Notes under the pieces: generated by a model
What the model saw: the letters and a program-made list of their open reading frames with translations, nothing else
The model's database searches: none
Told to the model about the DNA's origin: nothing
Program-made: the position numbers and the translations under genes
Assembly: GCA_963834365.1 (NCBI GenBank)
Contig: CAWIBS010000033.1
Location: 62,001-126,000 of the forward strand
Reading direction: 5' to 3'
Source: CAWJAP01 sp963834365
Lineage (GTDB): Bacteria > Acidobacteriota > Vicinamibacteria > Vicinamibacterales > Vicinamibacteraceae
DNA: 64,000 bases
Shown: positions 1-10,850 of the stretch, in pieces
How the letters are laid out: every line of letters begins with the position of its first letter
Position numbering within the stretch: the stretch's first letter is position 1

Positions 1-2
1 GC

Positions 3-113
3 CGTGCCCGCGTCGCCCGTTCGTTCGACCTGCAGCGATTCGAGCCGCGGCGTCACGACGAGTGGGCCGAGGCCGCCGTCATCTACCGGACCCTCACGGC
101 ACGACAGCCTTAG
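3..113 (+). CDS. C-terminal end of an FGGY-type sugar kinase (partial)
   Basis: Only the last 36 codons are in the window, read from base 3 to a TAG at 111-113. The peptide contains FDLQRFEPRRHDEWAEA followed by a short helix ending YRTL. This resembles the end of FGGY carbohydrate kinases, which usually finish with an F-x-P segment and a final W/Y-rich helix. It converges on the rhamnose isomerase gene, so a rhamnulokinase is attractive: it would supply the rhamnulose-1-phosphate that the neighbouring aldolase cleaves. Kinase identity is inferred from a short tail plus context; the catalytic part lies outside the window. Confidence 0.45.
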   Translation, partial: RARVARSFDLQRFEPRRHDEWAEAAVIYRTLTARQP

Positions 114-252
114 CAGCTACCAGTTACCAGCTACCAGCTACCAAAGGGTCGCGATTCGCCTCGAGGTAGTTGGTAGCTCGTGGTTGGTCGTTGGTAGCTC
201 GTAGTTGGTCGTTGGTAGCTGGTCGTTGCGTCAGCTGGTCGCTGGTAGCTGC
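113..252. repeat. Degenerate word tract (CTACCAGTTACCAG / TTGGTAGCTGGTCG type)
   Basis: This spacer between the kinase tail and the isomerase is built from drifting copies of 7-10 base words such as AGCTACCAG on the left and GTTGGTAGCTCGTGG on the right. The two halves are roughly reverse complements of each other. When translated it gives meaningless repeats of SSYQLP/TTSYQRP type, which extends the apparent isomerase reading frame. Similar tracts lie near 14.8, 16.4, 37.5, 40.5 and 44.0 kb. Confidence 0.75.
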
Positions 253-1546
<1,294 letters not shown>

Positions 1547-1559
1547 CGAGATCGTTCTC

Positions 1560-3649
1560 CTAGCGGGCGAACGCGGCGAGGTTGCCCGCGTCCACGTTCA
1601 GGACGTTGCCGGTGGACTTGAATGACAGGTCCGATGCGAAGTAGTAGACCGCTTCGGCGACGTCCTCGGGGTAGACACTGCGCTTGAGCAGGCTGCGATT
1701 GCGATAGAACTCCTCCACGTCCTGCTCCGCGATCCGGTTGCTCGCCGCGCGCTCGGTCCGCCAGCGAGCCCGACCAGATGCGCGACCCTCGTATGACGGC
1801 ATCCGGGTTGACGACGTTGGCGCGGATGCCGCATTCGGCGCCTTCTGCGGCGAGGCAGCGCGCCAGGTGCAGCGCCGCCGCCTTGGCCGCACAGTACGCC
1901 GACGCTCCGGGCGAGGCGACCAGCGCGTTCTTGCTGCCCACGAAGACAATGGACCCGCCGAGCCCCTGGCGCTTCATCAGCGCGAACGCCTCGCGCGACA
2001 CGAGGAAATATCCGGTGGCCAGGATGTCCATGTTCTTCTGCCAGACCGCGAGCGACGTGTCCTCGATCGGCGCCGCCGACGCGATGCCGGCATTCGACAC
2101 GAGGATGTCGAGGCCGCCGTAGTCCCGCGCGACCGCCGCGAATGCGGTCTGCACCGACGCCTCGTCGGTGACGTCACAGCGCAGACCGCGCACGCGATCC
2201 GCACCGGCCTCGCGGGCGAGGTCCGCGCGAGCCTGTTCCAGGGCGGAGTCGTCGAGGTCGAGCAGGGCGACGTTGGCGCCCTCGGCGAGCAGCCGGCGCG
2301 CGACCGCTCGCCCGATGCCGCCGGCGCCTCCGGTGACGACGGCCGTTCGACCGTCGAGCGGCTTCGGCGGCGGCAGGCGCTGGAGCTTGGCTTCCTCGAG
2401 CACCCAGGTACTCGATGTCGAAAGCGTCCTGCTCCGGAATCGGCACGTACTCGTCCACGCCCTCGGCCCAGCGCATCACGGTGATGGTGTTGCGATAGTA
2501 CTCCGCGGCCACACGGGCGGTCTGCTTGTCCTTCTGGGCCGCCAGCAGCCCGATACCCGGAATGAGCAGCAGAATCGGCGAGGGATCCCGCATCGTCGGC
2601 GAGTCGTCGTGCCGGCACCGTTCGTAGTAGGCGGCATACTCCTGCCGATACCGCTCGATGAGCCCGTCGAGTCGCGCTGCCACGTCCTCCGGAGTGTCGG
2701 TCTCCGGGCTGAACGGCACGAAGAGCGGTTTCACCTTCGTGCGCAGGAAATGATCCGGGCACGTCGTGCCGAGTGCGGCGAGAGCCTCGGCCCTGGCCGA
2801 CCCCACGAACTCGAGGATGTCCGGATCGTCCGCGTAGTGCAGCACCTTGGGCTGGCGTGCGCTCAACAGCCGGCGCGCCAGCGGTGAGAAGGCGCCGACA
2901 AAGGCGCGGCGTTCGGCCTCGGGCCGGGCGGGCGTCACCACCGCGCCGAACGGCTCGGGACGGGCGTGCGCATCCAGCCAGTCCGCGGCCTGCTGGATGA
3001 TCCGCAGCGTCGTGTCGTAGCACACGCGCGGGTCGTCGGCCCAGGTCACGAGCCCGTGGCTGCCGAGCACGAGCCCGGTCATCGACGGATTGGCCTCGAC
3101 CAGTTGTTCGCACCGCAAGCCGAGCTCGAAGCCCGGACGCATCCAGTCGATCCAGCCGATCTCGCCGCCGAAGACGTCCTGCGTCAGCCGCGCGCCGTTG
3201 CGGGCCGCGGCAATGGCAATGATGGCGTCCGCGTGCATGTGATCGACATGACGGTAGCGGATGAAGCAGTGCGGCGGCGTGTCGATGCTGGTGGCGCGCG
3301 GGTTCAGGTTGAAGGTGCAGTGCGGGAAATAGCCGACCATCTCGTCTTCGTGCGCGAGGCCGCGATAGAGCCGCTTCAGCGCCTGCAGCTTGTCGAGGTA
3401 GAGCGTCGCGAAGCCGTCGAGCTTCATGCTGCCGATGTCACCGCCGGAGCCTTTCACCCACAGGACGTCCACGAGGTCGCCAGTCAACGGATCCGGCATC
3501 CGGATCTTGGCCGAGGTGTTGCCGCCGCCGTAGTTGGTGATCCGCAGGTCGGAGCCGAGCAGATTCGACCGATAGCGCAGCCGCTCGGGCTCTGACAGGC
3601 TCGACGCGACGGCAGCATCCCATTTGTTCGGCAAGCGGTCCCCGCTCAT
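1560..3649 (-). CDS. rhaD: Bifunctional rhamnulose-1-phosphate aldolase / short-chain dehydrogenase, two apparent frameshifts
   Basis: Cleaves rhamnulose-1-phosphate to dihydroxyacetone phosphate and L-lactaldehyde; the fused short-chain dehydrogenase is thought to oxidise the lactaldehyde. The N-terminal class II aldolase domain shows NYGGGNTSAK, WVKGSGGDIG and RHVDHMHADAIIA (zinc histidines). The C-terminal SDR domain shows the NAD motif VTGGAGGIGRA, LVSNAGIAS and SAYCAAKAA (catalytic Tyr/Lys). The linker frame breaks near 2407, where one extra C sits in the EYW-LEEAKLQR segment, and again near 1755. Corrected length is about 696 residues, as expected for this fusion family. Start ATG 3649, 60 bp from the divergent DUF711 gene. 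Confidence 0.85.
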
Positions 3650-3709
3650 GAGCCGAGATGCTACACCACGAGCCGGGCGGGGAGCCGGCGCGGGCCCGAG
3701 GATCCGACG

Positions 3710-4923
3710 GTGTACGATCCCGCGGTGCCGCCGACACGCCAGGCCGCTCAGCCGCCGGCCTTCCGCATCCGCACGATCACCGCGGGGATCCCCGTCGCTC
3801 GCCTCGACGATCCGCAGTCCGATTCGAGCACGCCCTCGCCGTGCTCACCGGCGTCCGGGCGGCGCTCGTCGCCGAAGGCTACGACGTCCAGACAATTCGA
3901 ATCGCCACGCCGCCGGTGCTGGACGCGGTCGCGCCCGCCACACGCAACGCGGCGCTCGCCGCCGTGCAGGCGCTCGACCGGATGGTCGCGTCGCGCGACG
4001 CGCTCCTCAGCGTCGGTCCGGCCTCGGCCCGCAAGGACTCCCCGGATGACGCGCTCGCGCGATGGCTGTCGGACCTGATCGCGTCCACGACCGCGACGTT
4101 CGCCAGCGTGTCCGTCGGGTCGGAGGTGGCCGGCGTGGACCGTCGAGCCTCGATGCTCGCCGCCGACGTCATCGCCACGCTCGGCCGCAGCACCCCTGGG
4201 GGTTCGGGCAACTTCCGGTTCGCCGCCGCCGCCTGCATCGCGCCCGGCACGCCGTTCTTCCCGGTCGCCTTCCACGACGGCCCCGCCAGCCTGGCCCTCG
4301 GCCTCGAGAGCGCCGGGCTCGTGCACGACGCCTTTTCTGGCGCTGACGATGGCGAGCACGCGGTGCAACGCCTGCGCGAGCGACTGGCCCACGCCCTGAC
4401 GATGCTCGATCGCCGGATGAGAGTCCTGGCCCGACGCGCGGGCATGAAGTGGTATGGGATCGACACCTCTCCTGCGCCGCTGCAGGCCGTCAGCATCGGG
4501 AGCGCCATCGAGGCCCTGACCGGCATGCCGTTCGGCGCCCCGGGGACGCTCGACGCGTGCGCGCGCGTGACCAGCGTGCTCCGCAGCCTGCCGGTACGGC
4601 TGTGCGGCTATTGCGGCCTGATGCTGCCCGTGCTCGAGGACCAGGTGCTGGCCAAGCGCGTCGGAGAGCACCGGTTCGATCTGCGTGACCTGCTGCTCTA
4701 CTCGAGCGTGTGCGGCACGGGTCTCGACATGGTCCCGCTGCCAGGCGAGGTGCCACGGGCCACCCTCGCCGGGATCATCGCTGACGTGGGCACGCTCGCG
4801 GTGCGCCTGCGCAAGCCACTTTCGGCGCGGCTGTATCTCGTGCCGGGCCGCACTGCCGGCGAGATCGCCGAATTCGACAATCCGTACCTCACTCCGGCCA
4901 TGGTCATGAACCCGGATCGATAG
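3710..4923 (+). CDS. DUF711 (UPF0210) family protein, one apparent frameshift
   Basis: A cytoplasmic protein of the DUF711 family, whose biochemical role is unsettled. Visible features are the opening FRIRTITAGIPVARLDD, a glycine-rich GGSGNFRFAAAACIAPGTP segment, GMKWYGIDTSPAP, and a late cluster CGYCGLMLPVLED and SVCGTGLDMVPLPG. The reading frame shifts between about 3808 and 3835; corrected length is about 404 residues. The start chosen is GTG 3710 with a GAGG seven bases upstream; GTG 3725 is the alternative. It diverges from the rhamnose aldolase gene with little room for regulation, so shared control is possible but not shown. Confidence 0.75.
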
Positions 4924-5066
4924 TCCGCCGGGACACGACACTGGAGCTCGATCGCGTCTTCATCGTCGTCGCGGAGCGCGCAGACGCGGTCGATCACGCG
5001 CAACGCGGCAGGCATGGAGACCTGCGTCCCGGGCTCCCGCTGGTCCTGCGATGGTAAGCTCGCGGC

Positions 5067-6215
5067 GTGCGGACTGCCCTGTCGATTTCGCTGGCGATGA
5101 CCCTGCTGGTCGAGGGCGCGGCACCGCGCGCGCAACCCGAGGACTTCGTCCCCCTCTTCAACGGCAAGGACCTCTCGGGGTGGGTCAACATCAACTGCGC
5201 GCCTGCCACGTTCACGGCGAAGAACGCCGAGATTCACTCGACGGGCAAGCCGATCTGCGCCCTGCGCACCGAGAAGATGTACGAGAACTTCGTGCTGGAG
5301 CTCGAGTACCTGCACGAGACCGCCGGCGGCAATGCCGGCCTGTTCGTCTGGGCCGACGCGCTCCCGGCGGTCGGGCAGCCGTTTCTCCGCGCCATCGAGG
5401 TGCAGATTCTCGACGGCCGCAACTCGGCCACCTACACCAGCCACGGCGACGTGTTCTCGATCCACGGCGCGCGTTTCACGCCGGACCGTCCCCACCCGAA
5501 GGGAGCGGAGCGGAGTCTGCCCAGCGAGCACCGTGCGAAGCCGGCCGGCGAGTGGAATCACTACCGCGTGACCGGGCAGGACGGCCGCATCACGCTGGCC
5601 GTCAACGGCAAGGAGGTCTCGGGCGGTACCAACAGCTCGCCGCGCAAGGGCTACCTGGCGCTCGAATCGGAAGAAGCGCCGACGCGATTCCGCAACATCC
5701 GGGTCCGCGAGCTGCCCTCATCGGGCGACCTCGCAGCCGATCATGTCGCGCGCGCCGACGAGGGGTTCGCATCCATCTACACCGGCATCGATCTCGCGGG
5801 CTGGCGGCCGGCGCCGGGCTGGTCCGCCGACGACTGGCGCCTGGTGCGCAAGGCCACGCCCGACGCGGGCGCACTCCTCATCAGCGAGCGGGATTACGGC
5901 GACTTCGTGGTGATGGCGGATTGGCGGCTTCTCTCGACGCCCGACGTCTCCGACACGCGGGCGGTCCCCGATCCGCCACCGCCGGATCCGGCCATTCGCG
6001 CCAGGCTGGCCATCGATCCGTCCGTCGGTGTCAGCAAGCGCTGGACGCGAACGGTCCTGACCATCCGCGGCGGCACTGTGACCGAGACGATTGACGGGCG
6101 GCGCGTACGCGACGCGGTCCGCGTCGCCGATCTCCCGTCGCGGGGTCACATCGCGCTCGACTCCCGCGGACGCGAGGTGGAGTTCGCGAACATCTTCGTC
6201 AAACCGATTCCCTAA
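5067..6215 (+). CDS. Secreted DUF1080 (3-keto-disaccharide hydrolase-like) protein, two domains
   Basis: A 382-residue exported protein with two concanavalin-like beta-sandwich domains of the DUF1080 family. Some members hydrolyse 3-keto-glycosides; most are untested. A GTG start is followed by a signal peptide (about residues 1-22, ending before QPEDF). The first domain carries FVPLFNGKDLSGWVN, the typical family opening, and ETAGGNAGLFVWAD. The second, from about residue 235, opens IYTGIDLAGWRP. The TAA stop lies at the edge of a palindromic element. A periplasmic role in breaking down plant or microbial glycosides fits the surrounding sugar genes. Confidence 0.8.
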   Translation: MRTALSISLAMTLLVEGAAPRAQPEDFVPLFNGKDLSGWVNINCAPATFTAKNAEIHSTGKPICALRTEKMYENFVLELEYLHETAGGNAGLFVWADALPAVGQPFLRAIEVQILDGRNSATYTSHGDVFSIHGARFTPDRPHPKGAERSLPSEHRAKPAGEWNHYRVTGQDGRITLAVNGKEVSGGTNSSPRKGYLALESEEAPTRFRNIRVRELPSSGDLAADHVARADEGFASIYTGIDLAGWRPAPGWSADDWRLVRKATPDAGALLISERDYGDFVVMADWRLLSTPDVSDTRAVPDPPPPDPAIRARLAIDPSVGVSKRWTRTVLTIRGGTVTETIDGRRVRDAVRVADLPSRGHIALDSRGREVEFANIFVKPIP

Positions 6216-6343
6216 ATCCGGAGCTCACTTGCGTTGGTGATGTGGCGCAGGCCTTTAGGCCTGCCCGGGCCCGCGTTGGCCGGGCTGAAGCCCGGCGCCA
6301 CCTTGGCGGGCTCCCTGTCAACAGAAGTGAACTCCGGGCTTAG
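6214..6343. repeat. Long palindromic element, copy 1
   Basis: About 130 bp, bounded by inverted ends: CCGGAGCTCACTTGCGTTG at the left and CAACAGAAGTGAACTCCGGG (with one mismatch pattern) at the right. The interior holds two nested palindromes, AGGCCTTTAGGCCT and GCCGGGCTGAAGCCCGGC, and the block GCGCCACCTTGGCGGGC. The left edge begins at the stop codon of the DUF1080 gene. The same element recurs at 10688, 12669 and, inverted, 57619. Confidence 0.85.
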
Positions 6344-6378
6344 CTCCTCGATCTCACGAGAAGCTCGTGTCGCGGACG

Positions 6379-6571
6379 GTCCGGCTGAAGCCGGAACTAC
6401 GTTCAACGCGGACGGTCCGGCTGAAGCCGGACACTGCGTTCAAGTACGGCATCGGCACGATCGACGTCCGAGGCACGATCGAGGTCCGGGCGGCGGCCCC
6501 GGTCAGTCGTAGTGTCCGGCTTCAGCCGGACGGCGATCCGGCACTCGCAGGACCCGGGCTTCAGCCCGGGC
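6379..6571. repeat. Cluster of short REP-like palindromes
   Basis: Three copies of the palindrome GTCCGGCTGAAGCCGGAC (6379, 6415 and, inverted, 6514), plus a relative CCCGGGCTTCAGCCCGGG near 6552. The direct copies are followed by ACTACGTTC or ACTGCGTTC. Each can fold into an 8-bp stem with a tiny loop. Together with the long element they fill the 387-bp space between the convergent DUF1080 and DUF1552 genes, so they may act as bidirectional terminators. No gene is visible in the gap. Confidence 0.85.
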
Positions 6572-6602
6572 CGAGTGACGCCTGAGGCCCGAGGGCTGGG
6601 GT

Positions 6603-7952
6603 CTACAGATTCGTCAGGTGCTCGACGTGTCCGGTGCTGTCGCCGATCGACTCGGGGCGCACGCCGACGCGGTCGAGCAGCGTCATGTACAGGTTGGTCA
6701 TCGGAGTCGGCTGTCCGTACGAGATGTGCCGACCGCCCTTGACCGCGCCCACGCCCCCGCCGAGCAGCAGTACCGGCAGGTCGCCGTGCGTGTGGCGGTT
6801 GCCGTCGGCGATGCCGCTGCCGTAGACGATGGCCGAGTGATCGAGCAGGGTCCCGTCTCCGTCTTCCGTCGCCGCCAGCTTGGCGATGAAGTGCGCGAAC
6901 AGCTCCATGTGGAAGACGTTGATCTGGGTGACCTTCTCGATCCACTCCTTGTTGTTGCGATGATGCGTCAGCGGATGATGGGGGTCGGGCACGCCGATCT
7001 CCGGATACGTCCGCGAACTGCCTTCGCGTCCGATCATCATCGTCACGACGCGCGTCAGGTCCGCCTGGAAGGCGAGCGCCTGCAGGTCGAACATCAGCTT
7101 GACGTGATCGGCGAAGGTCGCCGGAATGCCGCTCGGCATCTCGATGTCGGGCACGAAGCTCGCCGCCCCGTCGCGTTCGGCGGCCTCGATGCGCTGCTCG
7201 ATCTCGCGCACCGAGGTGAGGTACTCGTCCACCTTGCGCCGATCCGACGCGCCCAGGTCGCCTTGCAGCTGGCGCGTCCGCTCGCCGACCAGGTCGAGGA
7301 TGCTGCGGCGGGTCTGGAGCCGCTGCTGCCGGGTCGCCGGATCGAGCCCGGCATCCGCCCCGAACAGCCGCTCGAACACCGCGCGGGGATTGGTCTCCGG
7401 CGGCAGCGGCGTCGTCGCGCCCTTCCACGCGAGGCTGTTCGTGTAGGCGCAGCTGTAGCCCGAGTCGCAGTTGCCGACGGTCCGCGTGTCCTCGCAGCCG
7501 AGCTCGAGCGACGGAAACCGCGTCTCCGACGCGAGCTGGCGGGCGGCGATCTGGTCGACCGAGATGCCGTTCTGGATGTCCGCGCCCGCCGTCTTCCGCG
7601 GATGGACCCCGGTGAGATAGCAGGCGGCCGCGCGCGCGTGGTCGCCGGGGCCGTCGCCGAGCGCATACGCATTCTCGTGGTCGAGGCCCGAGAGGATGAG
7701 CATCTTCTCGCGGTACGCCTCGAGCGGCTTGAGGATGCGCGTGAACTCGAAGCCCGGTCCCGACAGCTTGGGCGTCCACTCTTCCATCGTGACGCCGTTG
7801 GGGACGTAGGCGAACGCCAGGCGCATCGGCTTCGGGCCGCTCGCCGCGCGCGCGAGGGCCGGCCGCATCGCGTCGAGCGCCGGCAGCGCCACGATGGCGC
7901 CGAGGCCCCGCAGGACAGTCCGTCGCGAAAGGTGCGTGCGCGTGATGATCAT
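6603..7952 (-). CDS. DUF1552 family secreted protein (Tat signal)
   Basis: 449 residues. An N-terminal twin-arginine signal (SRRTVLRGLGAIVALPA) predicts export to the periplasm in folded form. The remainder matches the DUF1552 family by YVPNGVTMEEWTP, ILSGLDHENAYALGDGPGDH, GISVDQIAARQL and GSGIADGNRHTHGDLPVLL. The family is related to alkaline-phosphatase/sulfatase-like DUF1501 proteins, but its activity is unknown. Its start overlaps the stop of the upstream DUF1592 gene by 4 bp (ATGA). This fixed pair is a hallmark of Planctomycetes, Acidobacteria and relatives, and the two proteins probably act together. Confidence 0.85.
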   Translation of the reverse strand: MIITRTHLSRRTVLRGLGAIVALPALDAMRPALARAASGPKPMRLAFAYVPNGVTMEEWTPKLSGPGFEFTRILKPLEAYREKMLILSGLDHENAYALGDGPGDHARAAACYLTGVHPRKTAGADIQNGISVDQIAARQLASETRFPSLELGCEDTRTVGNCDSGYSCAYTNSLAWKGATTPLPPETNPRAVFERLFGADAGLDPATRQQRLQTRRSILDLVGERTRQLQGDLGASDRRKVDEYLTSVREIEQRIEAAERDGAASFVPDIEMPSGIPATFADHVKLMFDLQALAFQADLTRVVTMMIGREGSSRTYPEIGVPDPHHPLTHHRNNKEWIEKVTQINVFHMELFAHFIAKLAATEDGDGTLLDHSAIVYGSGIADGNRHTHGDLPVLLLGGGVGAVKGGRHISYGQPTPMTNLYMTLLDRVGVRPESIGDSTGHVEHLTNL

Positions 7953-10576
7953 TGGGCGAGCTCCGTGGGTGCCGATGGCTTGATCGTCCTGGTCTCGTGT
8001 CCCCGCATCTGGAAGGCCGGGCTGGTCACGATGCCCCGGACCAGGCTCGAGAACCGATAGTCGTCGGCCGACGCGGCGGCGGCGATCGCCTTCACGGTCG
8101 GTCTATCGAAACGCTCCAGCCCTCGTCCGAGTGCATAGGTCATCAGCTTGCTGGTCAGCGCACGGGCGAACGCATCCCGCTCGCCGCGGAGGATGGTCTT
8201 CAACTCCGCGGGACCGGTGAACGTTCGCCCATCCGGCAGCGTCCCCGATGAGTCAATCGGGAACTTGCCGTCCTCGGTGCGCCAGCTGCCGACGGCATCG
8301 AAATTCTCGAGCCCGAAGCCGAGCGGATCCATGCGCTTGTGGCACGCGGCGCACCCGGGATCGGCGCGGTGCTGCTCGAGTTGCTGGCGCAGCGACGCCG
8401 ACGTGCCGACCGTCTTGTCATCGAGGTTCGGGACATCCGCCGGCGGTTCGGGAGGCGGCGCGTTCAGCAGGTTGTCGAGAATCCACTTGCCGCGCAGGAC
8501 CGGTGAGGTGCGGGTCGCGTAGGAGGACACCGTCAACACGCTCGCATGCGTGACGATCCCGCCGCGCTCGGGCATCGTCAGTTCGACGCGCCGGAACTCG
8601 GGTCCCTTCACGCCGGCGACTCCGTAGTGGCGCGCGAGACGCTCGTTCAGGAAGGAATAGCGGCCATCGATCAGGTCGAGGATGCTGCGATCGCTCTTGA
8701 CGATGCTGTCGAAGAAGAGCTCGGTTTCGCGCCGCATCGACACGCGGAGATAGTGGTCGAAGTCGGGGAACTTCTCGCGGTCGGGCGTCGCCGACTCCAG
8801 CGCCCGCACCTGCAGCCACTGTCCCGCGAAGTGCTCCGCGAGCGCGGCCGACCGGGGATCGGCGAGCATGCGTGAAATCTGCGCCGCCAGCACGCGCGGG
8901 TTGTGAAGCGTCCGGCGATCCGCCGCCGCCATCAGCGCATCGTCCGGGAGACTGGCCCACAGGAAGTACGAGAGACGCGTCGCGAGCTCGTGCGCCGTGA
9001 GCGTGACACCGGCGGTCGCGCCTCCCGGCTGCCCGCGCTCGATCCGGAACAGGAAGTCGGGCGAGACCAGCATGGCCTGGAGCGGCGGCACCAGGCTCTC
9101 TTCGAACGACGCCCCGCGTTCACGCGCCGCCCTGCCGAGCCCGAGCAGGGCGTCGAGCTCACGTTGCGCGATCGGACGGCGGAAGGCTCGGCGGGCAAGG
9201 TTCGCGACGATGCGCGTCGAGCACCAGGACTGATGGCCGCCGTCGAGATGGCCGCAGGCGTAGAGCTTCTTGCGGCTGTCGGGCGACGGACCGGGCACGT
9301 GGTCGTACGGTCCGATGATCTCGATGACTCCGACACGGGCGGCGTTGGCCGGTTGTTTCTCGGCGATGCGCTTCTCGAAGCGCTTCCTCTGCTCTTCGAT
9401 CTGCTCCGGCGTCGAATTCGGCCGCGGCTTGAAAACCGGCGGGCCCGGTTGCGGACGGGTCGCGGGATTCGGCCCCTCGTAGGAGGGTGGAAGCCCGTCA
9501 TAGAGATTGAGCACCGTGCCCGCAATCCAGTGCTCGCCCGCCGTCAGACGCGTGCGGAACTCGAGGCGGCGGCCAGCCAGTTCCTGCTGCTGGTCGGGCT
9601 CGAACGACGCTCCGCCCTCCGGATCGATCTCGTGGGTCGTCACCATGGTCCCGTCGATCCACAGCCCGAAGCGGATCGGATCGGAGCCGACCGGCCGCCC
9701 GCCAGAGGTCACCAGGCGCAGGACGTACTCACCGGAGACCGGAATGCGGTGCGTGGCGTGCAGCGCATTGGGCAGGGTGAGGCCCGTCGTGTCGTAGTCG
9801 CGGAGAGGCGTCGGACTGGGCTGGATGCGGCCGGTGAGCGGCGTCAGCTTCGTCAGCGCCGGCTTCAGCAACTCGGGGCCGAAGACGGCCGTGCGGGCAA
9901 TCTGCTCGGCGGCCGCCAGGTACTTCTCCATCAGGACGGGCGACAGCGAGAGCACGTCCCCGATGTTGTCGAACCCGTAGCCCGAATCGTCCTGCGGGAA
10001 ACCGTCGGCGAGTCGGAGGTCCACGCCCAGCAGGTCGCGCACCGTGTTGTTGTACTCGGTGCGGTTCAGGCGCCGTGCGGTGACGCGGCCGGGCATCGGC
10101 CCGCGCTCGCGGTCGGCCCTCGCGATCTCACGTTCGATGACCCCCGTGAACTTCGCGATGTCTTCCGGCTCCGGACGAGGCTCCTCCTCTTCCTCCGGGG
10201 GCATCTCTCCCGTACGGACCTTGCGGACGACTTCCTCGAAGCGGTCCGCCGCGTCGGTCATCGCATCGACGGTCTGAAAGGCCTCGAGGTTCAACCCGCC
10301 CTTCTTTCGTCGGGCGCTGTGGCAGTACAGGCAGTTCGACTTGATGAACGGCTTGACGGTGTCCTCGAACGAGCCGGACGTGGCGACGACCTTCTCCGTG
10401 GGCGCGGGTGGGGCAACCGGCCGCGCGCGGGGCGCGCCATCGACACGCGGCGCGACGGTCGAGCCGGACCCGCTCGAACGGGTTACGGAAGGCCGTGCGG
10501 CATCCTGCGGACCAGCGGTAACGGCCGCCAGACCTGCCAACGTGAAGACGACCGACGCAAGGGACCGGTAAGACAC
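7949..10576 (-). CDS. DUF1592 multi-domain protein with c-type heme sites (planctomycete-type cytochrome)
   Basis: 875 residues with a signal peptide. A heme-binding CLYCH lies at about residue 80, followed by the DUF1587 region (RLNRTEYNNTVRDLLGVDL), a carbohydrate-binding-like middle, DUF1592 (ELATRLSYFLWASLPDD), DUF1588 (TRTSPVLRGKWILDNLL, with CAACHKRMDPLGFGLENFD) and DUF1585 (a C-terminal segment around LTSKLMTYALGRGLERFDR). It is thought to be an exported redox protein, possibly oxidising polysaccharide-derived substrates; this is inferred from family context. It overlaps the DUF1552 gene by 4 bp and is the first gene of that pair. Confidence 0.85.
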   Translation of the reverse strand: MSYRSLASVVFTLAGLAAVTAGPQDAARPSVTRSSGSGSTVAPRVDGAPRARPVAPPAPTEKVVATSGSFEDTVKPFIKSNCLYCHSARRKKGGLNLEAFQTVDAMTDAADRFEEVVRKVRTGEMPPEEEEEPRPEPEDIAKFTGVIEREIARADRERGPMPGRVTARRLNRTEYNNTVRDLLGVDLRLADGFPQDDSGYGFDNIGDVLSLSPVLMEKYLAAAEQIARTAVFGPELLKPALTKLTPLTGRIQPSPTPLRDYDTTGLTLPNALHATHRIPVSGEYVLRLVTSGGRPVGSDPIRFGLWIDGTMVTTHEIDPEGGASFEPDQQQELAGRRLEFRTRLTAGEHWIAGTVLNLYDGLPPSYEGPNPATRPQPGPPVFKPRPNSTPEQIEEQRKRFEKRIAEKQPANAARVGVIEIIGPYDHVPGPSPDSRKKLYACGHLDGGHQSWCSTRIVANLARRAFRRPIAQRELDALLGLGRAARERGASFEESLVPPLQAMLVSPDFLFRIERGQPGGATAGVTLTAHELATRLSYFLWASLPDDALMAAADRRTLHNPRVLAAQISRMLADPRSAALAEHFAGQWLQVRALESATPDREKFPDFDHYLRVSMRRETELFFDSIVKSDRSILDLIDGRYSFLNERLARHYGVAGVKGPEFRRVELTMPERGGIVTHASVLTVSSYATRTSPVLRGKWILDNLLNAPPPEPPADVPNLDDKTVGTSASLRQQLEQHRADPGCAACHKRMDPLGFGLENFDAVGSWRTEDGKFPIDSSGTLPDGRTFTGPAELKTILRGERDAFARALTSKLMTYALGRGLERFDRPTVKAIAAAASADDYRFSSLVRGIVTSPAFQMRGHETRTIKPSAPTELAQ

Positions 10577-10639
10577 TCGTCGTGTGTGACTTGGCTCTTG
10601 GAATTGTGCGTCGTCGCACGGGACTCGTCAAGCGCAGCC

Positions 10640-10850
10640 GACACCGTGCCCTGAGCCATAAGACCCCTGAGCCGTGGGCCCTCAGCCTTAGACCCGGAGC
10701 TCGGAAGTGCTGGTCGTGTGGCGCAGGCCTTCAGGCCTGCCCGGGCCCGCGTTGGCCGGGCTGAAGCCCGGCGCCACCTTGGCGGGCCCGTTGTCACTCC
10801 ACTCAGGGCTTATGCCTGAGCCTTGAGCCCTGAGCCTTCAGAAGTCGAAC
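10640..10850. repeat. Word tract of GAGCC type flanking long palindromic element copy 2
   Basis: The gap between the sugar-binding lipoprotein gene and the DUF1592 gene holds short drifting words (CCCTGAGCC, CCTTGAGCC, CCTCAGCCTTAGACC) on both sides of a second copy of the long element (about 10688-10812). The element shares the interior AGGCCTTCAGGCCT and GCCGGGCTGAAGCCCGGC with copy 1. The outer words begin again after the element, so the element appears inserted into, or grown beside, such a tract. Confidence 0.8.

Noticed and set aside
131..252. Apparent C-terminal extension of rhamnose isomerase with SYQRPTTSYQ repeats
   Set aside because: It results from a frameshift near 428 into a word tract; the normal family C-terminus lies in the neighbouring frame and ends at 253.
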